Origin: Algoriphagus faecimaris
GTDB taxonomy: Bacteria; Bacteroidota; Bacteroidia; Cytophagales; Cyclobacteriaceae
Assembly: GCF_900101705.1 (NCBI RefSeq)
Contig: NZ_FNAC01000005.1
Span: forward strand, 1-64,000
Reading direction: 5' to 3'
Length of the DNA stretch: 64,000 bases
Shown piece by piece: positions 42,228-50,472 of this stretch; within the stretch, counting starts at the first letter, position 1; each line of letters begins with the position of its first letter. A program made the position numbers and the translations under genes. The notes beneath the pieces are model-generated. The model was given only the letters and a program-made list of their open reading frames with translations, searched no databases and had not been told where the DNA came from.

Positions 42228-44897
42228 TTATTTCAAAAGGCGGGTCAAATGCCTCAAGTTTCCATTGGAATCAATTCCCTCAATAATGAGTAGATGATTT
42301 TCTGCTACATCCGTATTGTAGTATTCTATGCTAAAAACTTCTGAATCCTTGAGCTCGACTAAGGGGTTCCAGTAGATGGTGGCTCGCTGATCGGAAATGG
42401 CATTTTCGGTAGTTTTCTCAGAATAATCCGGTTGATAAAACTCCCTAGCGACTGCGTAGCCCTGATAGTCAGTGACAAGGGTACCTCCCACACTTCGTTG
42501 GATTCCTGCTCCGGTTTTGGTATACACTGCGATGACACCATTTGCTCCTTGAGATCCGAAAATTGAGGTACTAGCGGGGTCTTTAAATACATCCAAACTA
42601 GCCACATCCCTTGGGTTGATCTGAAGTAAAACATTGATATCTACAGGAATATTGTCCAGAAGGAATAAGGGGCTAGTGCCTGCAGTAGCTGAGCCGACAC
42701 CTCTAATCTGTACATCGGCACCCATTCCTGACAGAAAGACCTGTACACCTGCTACTCTTCCCTGAAGCATTTGCAGAATATTGTTGAATGCAGCAGATCC
42801 GGGGATTTTATCCGGATCGATGGAGGCATCGCCAGAGCCATAGACCTTTTTAATACGATCCTCTTCCTGTTGAATATTTTGTCCCTCTACGGTAAACTCT
42901 TCCAAATCCACCAAATCAGGGTCATCCGTCATTTGCTGCATCATCCTTCGCACTTGCAGACTTTCAGCCAATTTTTCAGGCCAAATGATTTGACTCCAAT
43001 AGGAGGGGTAGAGTTCTGAGAAGGTAGCTTCAGGCTGTACCAGTTCCACATCAATGAAATTGGCCTTTCTTTCATCTTCTGCAGTGAAGGTAATTTGATC
43101 TTTCCCATCAAACTCCAAGTCCCGAATTAGAAATCGACCATTGGGGCCGAATTCTGAGCCAATAAACTCTTGGGTACTATTGACTAAGGCCGATATTTTC
43201 CCACCTTTCAATCCTCTATTACTCTGGGTTTGTTCGGTGATTTGACCTTCTATAGAGATACCTTGTTCGATGAAATGGGCAATCTCCACCTGCTTATTAG
43301 TCAATATGTCCTCCCAGGTAAATCTTCTCCATCCGTGAGTCAACATGACTAGATCCAGTTCTTCTTTTGTAGCAGCAGGATCTGTAAAATAGTAAGCGGG
43401 GTTATGTACTTTCCCCTTGAGATCGGAGCTCATCAGGAGGTAAGAGTAAATATTGTCCCCTTTGTCTTCATCTGTGAAAAGTTGATCTGCATCCAAAATT
43501 GAGATAGCATAGGAGCCAATATTTTCCGCGAGATCAGAGGTATAGGCCATGTCTATTTTGACATTTGATCGGCTTGTAAGCGCTCCGCTTTGCTCAATTT
43601 TCCAGGCATTTTCCTCGATTTGAGGCTGAATAAATAGTAAGCGCTCTACCAGTGGACGCCCGTCCAAAGTGAGAATAGTAATCTGATTGATTCCAGGGAT
43701 GAGTGTTTCTCTAGGGATTCTTGATCCCCAAACCCCATTGACTAGCGCTCCTTTGATCATGTAATTAATCAATCCTCTCGTCTGACTGACAAGTAGGAGC
43801 GAATCCTGTACTCCGGCTCCTTGAGCAAAAACCGTCAAATAATCTGCCTGACTATTATCCACTACTGTGAGGCTAAGTCCTTCTGTTTTTGCCTCAGGCA
43901 AATCAAATGTTAGTTCCTGCCCAGTATTGAGGTCCTTGACACTTACTGAGTTTTGGGTTTGACTAGGCGTAAATTCAAATTTGCCTAACCCAGCAAAATT
44001 ACTTGCAAAATTAATGTCTTCTCCTGCTACTTTTCCCTCGATTTTTAAGGGTGAGCCATCAGGTGCGACAGCGCGAAACGCCAGGATTGATTTTTTATTT
44101 AGTAACCAATTGCCACCTTCGGGTAGGAATTTGATGTCCGCTAAGCTCAGACTGTAGGGCAGCTTCAGGTTGTTGACTACGGGATAATCCCCATTTTCGA
44201 AATGGGTAATCTCTAAGCCCAAGCTTTGGAAGGCTTTTTCGGGTATTTCAAAACTGAAGTCAACTTTACCTTCCGGATTTAGTTCCAGCGATTGATTTAG
44301 TAATTCTTCTCCTTCTCCCAATACTCGGATTTCAACTTTCTGAGCAGGAACAGCTTGTCCATTCTTGGTGATAGCCTGCAGCTGGGATTGGTAGCGGACG
44401 GTATTACCTAGTTTTTCTACTTTGGAAATGCTAAGACTAGGAAGAAAATCCCCACCCTGTCCATCTACCACATTGATGGTCTTTTCGAAAAAATAATCTT
44501 TCCCAAAGTTTTTCATCCAGGCCGTATAGGCTTTGATTCTGTACTCTCCGGGTTTACCATATTCAGGAATCCGGAAGTCTCCTTTTCCCCTTCCTTCGGA
44601 GATTTTGATAATTTTCTGCTCGATGAGTTGGCCTTCCCCATCAAAAAAATCTACATAGAGTGTTTTGCTGAGTGGCGAAAGGATTTGAGTGCTTCCGACG
44701 ACCAAGAAAGAACTAAACCACAAATCCTCACCCAGTGTGTAGGTTTCTTTGTCTAGCATTAGATAAGCTTTCTCTGGAGGGTTTTCTTGCTGATAACTTT
44801 CAAAATAGCCTTGAATTTGGCCCGGTAGGTCCTGTTGAGCTACTATTGTCTGGGAAAAAGCGATTGAGATAAGGCATCCCAAAAGTAATTTTTTCAT
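42228..44897 (-). CDS. MG2-like repeat protein with C-terminal TonB-plug domain, no barrel
   Basis: An 889-aa exported protein. A signal peptide ends at IVAQQ (~21). Macroglobulin-like beta domains follow (PPEKAYLMLDKETYTLGEDL, ~40-130; further sandwiches to ~480), then a carboxypeptidase-regulatory-like domain (ISIEGQITEQTQ, ~560). A TonB-dependent receptor plug lies at ~690-800 (MLQGRVAGVQVFLSG, QIRGVGSATAGTSPLFLLD, NPRDVASLDVFKDPASTSIF). No 22-strand barrel follows; the protein ends about 90 residues later. Such plug-without-barrel proteins are known in Bacteroidota and probably assist an outer-membrane complex. ATG 44897 is preferred because it begins the signal peptide. Confidence 0.8.
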   Translation of the reverse strand: MKKLLLGCLISIAFSQTIVAQQDLPGQIQGYFESYQQENPPEKAYLMLDKETYTLGEDLWFSSFLVVGSTQILSPLSKTLYVDFFDGEGQLIEQKIIKISEGRGKGDFRIPEYGKPGEYRIKAYTAWMKNFGKDYFFEKTINVVDGQGGDFLPSLSISKVEKLGNTVRYQSQLQAITKNGQAVPAQKVEIRVLGEGEELLNQSLELNPEGKVDFSFEIPEKAFQSLGLEITHFENGDYPVVNNLKLPYSLSLADIKFLPEGGNWLLNKKSILAFRAVAPDGSPLKIEGKVAGEDINFASNFAGLGKFEFTPSQTQNSVSVKDLNTGQELTFDLPEAKTEGLSLTVVDNSQADYLTVFAQGAGVQDSLLLVSQTRGLINYMIKGALVNGVWGSRIPRETLIPGINQITILTLDGRPLVERLLFIQPQIEENAWKIEQSGALTSRSNVKIDMAYTSDLAENIGSYAISILDADQLFTDEDKGDNIYSYLLMSSDLKGKVHNPAYYFTDPAATKEELDLVMLTHGWRRFTWEDILTNKQVEIAHFIEQGISIEGQITEQTQSNRGLKGGKISALVNSTQEFIGSEFGPNGRFLIRDLEFDGKDQITFTAEDERKANFIDVELVQPEATFSELYPSYWSQIIWPEKLAESLQVRRMMQQMTDDPDLVDLEEFTVEGQNIQQEEDRIKKVYGSGDASIDPDKIPGSAAFNNILQMLQGRVAGVQVFLSGMGADVQIRGVGSATAGTSPLFLLDNIPVDINVLLQINPRDVASLDVFKDPASTSIFGSQGANGVIAVYTKTGAGIQRSVGGTLVTDYQGYAVAREFYQPDYSEKTTENAISDQRATIYWNPLVELKDSEVFSIEYYNTDVAENHLLIIEGIDSNGNLRHLTRLLK

Positions 44898-44968
44898 AAA
44901 ATAAGTTGGTTTAGTGCTAATAAGTCGTAAATAAACTAAAGGCCACTTAAAAAACAAGTCAAAAAATC

Positions 44969-46036
44969 TTAAATTTTTGTTAACTCGGCCACTTCGTTCT
45001 TATTAGCGAGCTGTCCGCAGGCTGCATCGATATCTTGACCGCGGGATTTACGGACTTTGGCAATGATTCCATGGTTTTCGAGTATTAGCACATACATGGC
45101 CACTGCCTCAGGGGATGCCTGACGAAATTCTCCTTCATCGATGGGATTGTATTGAATGATATTGACTTTGGAAGGGATAATTTTGCAAAACTTAGCCAGT
45201 GCTTTCGCATGCTGCTCGTCATCATTAATCCCTGCCCAAATCACGTATTCGTAGGTGACTTTTCGCTTGGTCTTTTCATACCAATAGGACAATGCCTCTG
45301 CCAAATCTTCTAGAGGACTCTTGTCATTGATAGGCATGAGACGTGATCGGGTTGCATTGATGGCTGAATGGAGAGAAATAGCCAAGTTGAATTTTACTCC
45401 ATCGTCGGCCATTTTTTTAATCATCTTAGGGATTCCTACAGTGGAAAGAGTAATCCTTCTCGGTGCCATTCCTAGTCCTTCAGGGGAGGTGATTTTTTCG
45501 ATGGCATCAATCACATTGGAATAGTTGAGTAAGGGTTCGCCCATACCCATAAACACGATATTGGTAAGAGGTCGCTGAAAATAGGTTTCGGCCTCATCTT
45601 TGATTGCCACCACCTGATCGTAGATTTCATCAGCATTGAGGTTTCGCATCCGCTTGAGTCGGGCGGTCGCACAAAAATTGCAGTCCAAACTACATCCTAC
45701 TTGAGATGAGACACAGGCGGTAATCCGCTTGCTGGTGGGGATCAAAACCGATTCTACTATCTTATCATCGTAGAGTTTGACCGCATTTTTGATCGTACCA
45801 TCTTGTGAATGCTGCATCAAATCCACGAGGATGTGATTGATAATAAAGTGCTTTTTTAAAAGTTCTCTGGTGGGAAGCGAAATATTGGTCATTTCGTCAA
45901 AATTCTTCAAGGACTTGTTCCATAGCCATTCGTAGACCTGCTTGGCTCGGAATTTTTTATCACCCTGTGCCAAAAAGAACTCTTCTAGTTCTGCCAGACT
46001 GAGTTTTCGGATGTCCCTTTTCTGAATTTCTTCCAT
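44969..46036 (-). CDS. rlmN: 23S rRNA (adenine2503-C2) / tRNA methyltransferase RlmN
   Basis: A 355-aa radical-SAM enzyme that methylates C2 of A2503 in 23S rRNA and A37 in some tRNAs. The 4Fe-4S cluster motif CSLDCNFCAT lies near residues 115-124. The N-terminal RNA-binding domain (LSLAELEEFFLAQGDKKFRA) precedes it. IVFMGMGEPLLNYSNVI is the SAM-binding GEPL motif, and the C-terminal VRKSRGQDIDAACGQLA holds the catalytic Cys pair partner. Vicinity to a TAnnTTTG box 4 bases upstream of the ATG implies a leaderless mRNA. Monocistronic. Confidence 0.95.
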   Translation of the reverse strand: MEEIQKRDIRKLSLAELEEFFLAQGDKKFRAKQVYEWLWNKSLKNFDEMTNISLPTRELLKKHFIINHILVDLMQHSQDGTIKNAVKLYDDKIVESVLIPTSKRITACVSSQVGCSLDCNFCATARLKRMRNLNADEIYDQVVAIKDEAETYFQRPLTNIVFMGMGEPLLNYSNVIDAIEKITSPEGLGMAPRRITLSTVGIPKMIKKMADDGVKFNLAISLHSAINATRSRLMPINDKSPLEDLAEALSYWYEKTKRKVTYEYVIWAGINDDEQHAKALAKFCKIIPSKVNIIQYNPIDEGEFRQASPEAVAMYVLILENHGIIAKVRKSRGQDIDAACGQLANKNEVAELTKI

Positions 46037-46040
46037 GCTG

Positions 46041-46048
46041 CAAAGCTA
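46041..46048 (-). promoter_or_regulatory. -7 box of rlmN, leaderless arrangement
   Basis: The minus strand reads TAGCTTTGCAGCATG: a full TAnnTTTG box with 4 bases (CAGC) before the start codon, matching the ABC-F gene and, with one change, marC. Confidence 0.6.
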
Positions 46049-46158
46049 CGAATTTGAATGCGGAATGCTGAATTCCATTCTTTTAAAAATAAGAGCAGCT
46101 AATTTTAAATTTCTTGGAATACTGTCACGCACTTAGCTGAATATCTGTACTTAGTTTT

Positions 46159-46166
46159 TAACTTTG
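46159..46166 (+). promoter_or_regulatory. -7 box upstream of aroQ
   Basis: TAACTTTG matches TAnnTTTG, 35 bases before the GTG start of aroQ. The -33 region is weak (TTAG at 46133-46136, 22 bases away). Confidence 0.45.
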
Positions 46167-46201
46167 ATTTAAAATATGCCTTAATCTCTAATCGAACGCT
46201 C

Positions 46202-46615
46202 GTGAAAATTCAAATCATTAACGGTCCCAATCTCAATCTTTTGGGAAAGCGAGAACCTGAAGTGTACGGTAGCCAATCTTTTGAAACGTATTTGGATACG
46301 CTCCGAGAGCAGTTTCCTCAGATTCAGCTGGATTATTTTCAAAGCAATATTGAGGGAGAGATTATTGACAAAATTCATGAGGTGGGCTTTTCCTACGAGG
46401 GGATCTTGCTCAATGCAGGAGGCTACACGCATACCTCCGTGGCAATTTCTGATGCGGTGTCGGGGGTAAGTACGCCTGTTCTTGAGGTTCATATTTCCAA
46501 TATTTACAAACGTGAGGAGTTTCGTCATAAGAGTATTATTTCTAAGTCTTGTGTGGGTATGATCTCCGGCTTGGGACTTAAGGGCTACGAACTCGCCATC
46601 CGATATTTTCTCTAA
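46202..46615 (+). CDS. aroQ: 3-dehydroquinate dehydratase, type II
   Basis: A 137-aa enzyme of the shikimate pathway that dehydrates 3-dehydroquinate by trans-elimination. Key parts are IQIINGPNLNLLGKREPEVYG with the catalytic Tyr and Arg of the flexible loop, LNAGGYTHTSVAISDAV (substrate binding), EVHISNIYKREEFRHKS with the catalytic His and the final GYELAIRYF. The start is GTG at 46202; no earlier start fits the family N-terminus. It is followed 13 bases later by an aminotransferase gene, so they are probably co-transcribed. Confidence 0.93.
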   Translation: MKIQIINGPNLNLLGKREPEVYGSQSFETYLDTLREQFPQIQLDYFQSNIEGEIIDKIHEVGFSYEGILLNAGGYTHTSVAISDAVSGVSTPVLEVHISNIYKREEFRHKSIISKSCVGMISGLGLKGYELAIRYFL

Positions 46616-46628
46616 ACCTATTTCGACC

Positions 46629-47684
46629 ATGTTGACCTTTGCAGCCGGACCCTCTAAAGTCTACGATACCCTTCCTCAATACCTTGCTGAGGCCTATTCT
46701 CAGGGGATTTTAAGTGCCAATCATAGAAGTGCTTCTTTCATGAATCTCTATCAGGAAACTGAGCGATTGATGAGGGAGAAGCTTCATGTACCCGAGGATT
46801 ATAAGTTACTTTTCACCTCTTCTGCGACGGAAAATTGGGAGATTATTTCCCAATCCATCGTTCATCGAGCGAGTTTTCACCTATATTCCGGTTCCTTCGG
46901 AAAAAAATGGATAGAGTTTGCCAAATATATTTTGCCGGGTACCGGGGGATTAAAAATGGCAGCTGATGAAGTGATCGATGTGGCAGGGCTGGATATCGCC
47001 GAGGAGTTTGACCTGATCGCTATTACCCAAAACGAGACTTCTAATGCCACTCAAGTTGGGATGGAGTATTTGGAGCAAATCCGTGAAAAATATCCCGAAA
47101 AACTGATTGCGGTGGACACTACCTCAAGTATGGGCGGGATTCATTTGAATTTTGAGCTTGGAGATATCTGGTATGCCTCAGTTCAAAAATGCTTCGGGTT
47201 GCCTGCTGGACTCGGTTTGTTGATTTTAGGACCAAGAGCAATAGCTCAAACTCAACAAAAAGGAGAGCGAGGTCGATACAATTCTTTGAATTTTATGCTT
47301 GAAAATGCAGCTACTTTTCAAACGCATTATACGCCAAATGTTTTAGGAATCTATTTGCTTAATCGTGTCTTGCATGATATCCCTGAAATCCAACATACAG
47401 ATAAAAGTCTCAGAGAGCGGATGCTGAAACTGGAGACTTGCATTGCCCAAACGTCCTCTCTTCGCCTGTTGGTTGCCAATGAAAAGAGTAGAAGCACCAC
47501 TGTACTTGGGGTTTCCGGTCCGGAAGAATTGATCAGCAGGGTGAAAAAAGAGGCTGAAAAAGCAGGTATGCAATTGGGCAGTGGATATGGTCCTTTAAAA
47601 CCGACTTCTTTCCGAATAGCTAATTTTCCTGCTATCACAGATGCAGAAATGGATAAGTTGATAGGTTTTTTGGCCAACTATTAA
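46629..47684 (+). CDS. Class V aminotransferase (SerC-like)
   Basis: A 351-aa PLP enzyme of fold type I. The N-terminus FAAGPSKVYDTLPQYLAEAY and NHRSASFMNLYQETERLMRE match phosphoserine/alanine-glyoxylate aminotransferases. DTTSSMGGIHLNF is the PLP-phosphate/Asp region and the PLP lysine is in SVQKCFGLPAGLG (~188). SerC is a plausible function, but divergence from typical SerC is notable and the substrate stays open. It lies between aroQ and a small membrane protein gene. Confidence 0.8.
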   Translation: MLTFAAGPSKVYDTLPQYLAEAYSQGILSANHRSASFMNLYQETERLMREKLHVPEDYKLLFTSSATENWEIISQSIVHRASFHLYSGSFGKKWIEFAKYILPGTGGLKMAADEVIDVAGLDIAEEFDLIAITQNETSNATQVGMEYLEQIREKYPEKLIAVDTTSSMGGIHLNFELGDIWYASVQKCFGLPAGLGLLILGPRAIAQTQQKGERGRYNSLNFMLENAATFQTHYTPNVLGIYLLNRVLHDIPEIQHTDKSLRERMLKLETCIAQTSSLRLLVANEKSRSTTVLGVSGPEELISRVKKEAEKAGMQLGSGYGPLKPTSFRIANFPAITDAEMDKLIGFLANY

Positions 47685-47703
47685 GTCTTCAGTATATTCC
47701 AAA

Positions 47704-47985
47704 ATGAATCTTGAAGGAATCCCAAATAGGTCCTCAGTTGTAAAGAAATGGGAAGGGATTTTATTCCTTCCCGCTCTTCCCATCCTAATTTTCTCATTTG
47801 CTATGAGCTGGCAATTTTTGGCTTTGGGACTCCTAGGGTATGCGATTTTGACCCAAGGATTTATTTTTATGCTTTATCGCAAAGAAGGTAGAGGAAAGGA
47901 GTTTCTGACCAGAATGATCGTTCCTTTGCTTGGCGCATTGATATTACTCGGTTATTTCGGATGGAAATTCGTTTTCCCTTCCTAA
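47704..47985 (+). CDS. Small integral membrane protein
   Basis: A 93-aa protein with about three hydrophobic helices (FLPALPILIFSFAMSWQFL, LGLLGYAILTQGFIFMLY, IVPLLGALILLGYFGWKF). No domain is recognised. It starts 20 bases after the aminotransferase stop and is probably the last gene of that transcript. Confidence 0.6.
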   Translation: MNLEGIPNRSSVVKKWEGILFLPALPILIFSFAMSWQFLALGLLGYAILTQGFIFMLYRKEGRGKEFLTRMIVPLLGALILLGYFGWKFVFPS

Positions 47986-48050
47986 TTTTTTTGACAAAGT
48001 AGAACTTCCTCGCTTTTCCGCTTAGGTAAAAATTTGATAATCTCACTTGC

Positions 48051-48082
48051 TTTCATTTCCGATAAAGAAATGCCTACTTTTG
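48051..48082 (+). promoter_or_regulatory. Promoter of marC-family gene, leaderless arrangement
   Basis: TTTC (48051-48054), 20-base spacer, TACTTTTG (48075-48082), then CGGC and the ATG at 48087. The start codon falls where transcription should begin. Confidence 0.65.
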
Positions 48083-48086
48083 CGGC

Positions 48087-48668
48087 ATGATTGACTTGAA
48101 GCAAATCCTTTCGGTTTCACTGATTCTTTTTTCTGTGATTGATATACTCGGATCCATACCGATCATCATCAATTTGAGAAAAAAAGTAGGTCATATTCAG
48201 TCCGAGAAAGCCACCTTAGCTGCAGGGGTATTGATGATTTTATTCCTTCTTGCGGGTAAGTCCATCTTAGGGCTCTTTGGAATCGGAGTGGAGGATTTTG
48301 CTATTGCAGGGGCCTTGATCATTTTTGCCCTTGGAGCGGAGATGATCTTGGGGATTGAGCTTTTCAAGCCTGACCCGGAGGCATCTTCCGGTGCTTCCAT
48401 TGTTCCTATTGCCTTTCCACTTATCGCAGGTGCAGGGACTTTGACTACGATTTTGACATTGAAAGCAGAGTTTGACCAAGTCAATATTGCAATCGGGATT
48501 TTACTAAACTTGGTCTTTGTCTACACGGTGCTCAAAAGCACGACTTGGCTAGAGCGGAAGTTGGGAAAAACGGGTTTGGACGTGCTGAGGAGAATTTTTG
48601 GTATAATTTTATTGTCTATTGCCGTTAAAATTTTCAAATCCAATGCATTCCCTATGGACATTGTATAG
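48087..48668 (+). CDS. MarC family integral membrane protein
   Basis: A 193-aa protein with six membrane helices. ILFSVIDILGSIPIIINLRK at the N-terminus is the family signature, and a second conserved block with PIAFPLIAGAGTLTTILTL follows helix 3, reflecting the internal repeat of the family. MarC proteins were once linked to drug resistance, but that role is not supported; the function is unknown and may be transport. The start is fixed by the promoter 4 bases upstream and by the family N-terminus. Confidence 0.88.
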   Translation: MIDLKQILSVSLILFSVIDILGSIPIIINLRKKVGHIQSEKATLAAGVLMILFLLAGKSILGLFGIGVEDFAIAGALIIFALGAEMILGIELFKPDPEASSGASIVPIAFPLIAGAGTLTTILTLKAEFDQVNIAIGILLNLVFVYTVLKSTTWLERKLGKTGLDVLRRIFGIILLSIAVKIFKSNAFPMDIV

Positions 48669-48697
48669 GGTATAGGAATAATCCTTTTCTTTGTTTT

Positions 48698-49153
48698 ATG
48701 ATTACGATTTATACCGATGGCGCTGCCAAAGGCAATCCCGGTCCGGGAGGCTACGGGGCTGTGCTCAAATTTAATAAACATCGAAAGGAACTTTCCGAAG
48801 GCTTTCGCCTGACGACCAATAACAGAATGGAGCTTCTTGCTGTCATTCGGGCACTTCAGGAATTGAAATTAACTGGGATTCCAGTGACGATTTATTCGGA
48901 TAGTAAGTACGTGGTCGATGCGGTGGAAAAAGGCTGGCTATGGGGCTGGCAGAAAAAAGGCTTTAAAGACAAAAAAAATCCCGATCTCTGGCTTCGATAC
49001 ATTCCCCTTCACCTGAAGTATAAACCTAAGTTTGTCTGGGTAAAAGGCCATGCCGGCAATATCGAAAACGAGCGCTGTGATCAACTCGCAGTTGCCGCAG
49101 CAGAGGGACCCGGGCTGAAAGTGGACGAGGGGTATGAGTCAAATACCAAATAG
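48698..49153 (+). CDS. rnhA: Ribonuclease HI
   Basis: A 151-aa nuclease that cuts the RNA strand of RNA-DNA hybrids. The DEDD catalytic set is visible: Asp in IYTDGAAKGNPGPGGYG, Glu in NRMELLAVIRALQEL, Asp in IYSDSKYVVDAV and Asp in ENERCDQLAVAAA, with the His of VKGHAGN. The basic protrusion GWQKKGFKDKKNPDLW is also present, so it is a standard bacterial RNase HI. It follows marC by 29 bases and may share its transcript; its stop is 4 bases from the convergent ATPase gene. Confidence 0.95.
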   Translation: MITIYTDGAAKGNPGPGGYGAVLKFNKHRKELSEGFRLTTNNRMELLAVIRALQELKLTGIPVTIYSDSKYVVDAVEKGWLWGWQKKGFKDKKNPDLWLRYIPLHLKYKPKFVWVKGHAGNIENERCDQLAVAAAEGPGLKVDEGYESNTK

Positions 49154-49157
49154 TGCT

Positions 49158-50372
49158 TTAAGACAGGTAAATCTTTTGGAAAGCCCTAACAGGAAGGATC
49201 CGAATCATTTTTCCATCTACAGAAAGGCTGTCTTCTTGATCCAGGGTGAGTATAAAACCTTCTTTCAGGTCAAAAAAACTCATCGCTTCAAAAAGGCCTT
49301 CTATTTCTCGATTTTTATTTTCGGAATGAATTTTTTCAGAAACTTGAATGGCCCATCTACAGGTTTTCTCTTCAAAAACCACAAAATCACATTCTTTCTT
49401 TTCTCTGAAATAAAACAACTGAAAACTTGTTTTTCGAAGGATTAAATAAACTAAATTCTTCAATAATCTTCCCTGATCCTTTGAAAAGCTCAGGGAATTA
49501 GCCCTAGCAAAACCGGTATCTATGCAATAGACTTTCTTGGGGTTTTTGGATATGCTTTTGGCTGACCAGCTGAAACGCGGAAGAAAAAATAAGAGATACG
49601 CATCCTCCAACCAGTTTAGATAATCAGAGACGGTATTGGCTGATCCGACTGCAAAGGTTTTTTTTATTCCGTTGTAGCTTATTTCTTTTCCCACATTGGA
49701 TATCAAGTATAAGGTGATGTCCAAAAGTGTTTTGGTGTTTTTGATACTGTAGCGTATGGCAATGTCCCTGAACACGATATCCTTGAGCAAGTTTTGGAGG
49801 ATTTCAGGATTTCTGTCTCGTAGATACTCCGGGAACCCGCCTAAGTCTAAGTAATTTTGGAAGTTTTCAGCATTGTCTTCCCAATTGCAATAGGCTAAAA
49901 ACTCAGAATAGGAAAATGGGAATATTTCATAAGCCAAATATCTTCCAGTAAGTCGTGTACCGAGTTCCCGGCTGAGAAGCGAAGCATTGGATCCAGTGAT
50001 GAAGACTTTTTGTCCTCGATCATGCAATTGCCTAACATAAACTTCCCATCCTTTAACGTTTTGAATTTCATCAAAAAAATAAGGGGGGCCACTTGATTCT
50101 AATATTTCATCCAATTTGGAGAAATCAACAACTGTAAAATCAAATATCCGAGGGTCTTCAAAGTTCAAATAGGAGAAGTTCGGAGAAAATTCATCTATGA
50201 GTTGTCGCATCAGCGAACTTTTCCCTGATCTTCTGATTCCGGTGATTACTTCTATTTGACGGCTTCCTTGATTTATTTTGCTTTTTGCCTCTCTACGAGT
50301 GAGTGGCAAATTTTGGTCAAAAAGCTTTTTTTGCCGATTGACTGCTAGTTCTATTTCTTCTTTGAGTAGCAT
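49158..50372 (-). CDS. AAA ATPase with DUF4143 domain
   Basis: A 404-aa cytosolic protein of the AAA_14/DUF4143 family. Walker A is GIRRSGKSSLMRQL (~52-65), Walker B-like FFDEIQNVKGWE (~105-116), then a sensor region FITGSNASLLSRELGTRLTG. The C-terminal half holds the DUF4143 domain with a restriction-nuclease-like core (ECDFVVFEEKTCRWAIQVSE). The family is widespread, often in mobile or accessory positions, and its function is unknown. ATG 50372 follows a TAnnTTTG box and a cluster of 19-bp inverted repeats suggestive of tight regulation. Confidence 0.85.
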   Translation of the reverse strand: MLLKEEIELAVNRQKKLFDQNLPLTRREAKSKINQGSRQIEVITGIRRSGKSSLMRQLIDEFSPNFSYLNFEDPRIFDFTVVDFSKLDEILESSGPPYFFDEIQNVKGWEVYVRQLHDRGQKVFITGSNASLLSRELGTRLTGRYLAYEIFPFSYSEFLAYCNWEDNAENFQNYLDLGGFPEYLRDRNPEILQNLLKDIVFRDIAIRYSIKNTKTLLDITLYLISNVGKEISYNGIKKTFAVGSANTVSDYLNWLEDAYLLFFLPRFSWSAKSISKNPKKVYCIDTGFARANSLSFSKDQGRLLKNLVYLILRKTSFQLFYFREKKECDFVVFEEKTCRWAIQVSEKIHSENKNREIEGLFEAMSFFDLKEGFILTLDQEDSLSVDGKMIRILPVRAFQKIYLS

Positions 50373-50393
50373 AATTCTACCAATTATATTACT

Positions 50394-50471
50394 CAAAGGT
50401 AAGAGTTTATTTTGACAATGTAAACAAGTTTATATTGTCAAAATAAGATTTTATATTTTAACAATATAAAC
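50394..50471 (-). promoter_or_regulatory. Promoter with three repeated operator-like boxes
   Basis: The minus strand has a -7 box TACCTTTG (50401-50394) 21 bases before the ATPase ATG. Upstream are three related 19-bp boxes: TTATTTTGACAATGTAAAC (50407-50425), its inverted copy (50428-50446) and a third in the first orientation (50453-50471). The first overlaps the expected -33 position, which suits repression. Confidence 0.55.
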
Positions 50472-50472
50472 T

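Noticed and set aside
42228..44897. SusC-type transporter
   Set aside because: The plug domain is at the C-terminal end and no barrel follows; no SusD gene is adjacent.
46181..46630. A 149-codon open frame antisense to aroQ
   Set aside because: It mirrors the aroQ reading frame; aroQ has complete catalytic motifs and a promoter.
49158..50372. Phage-defence ATPase
   Set aside because: DUF4143 ATPases are widespread outside defence islands and no defence gene lies nearby.
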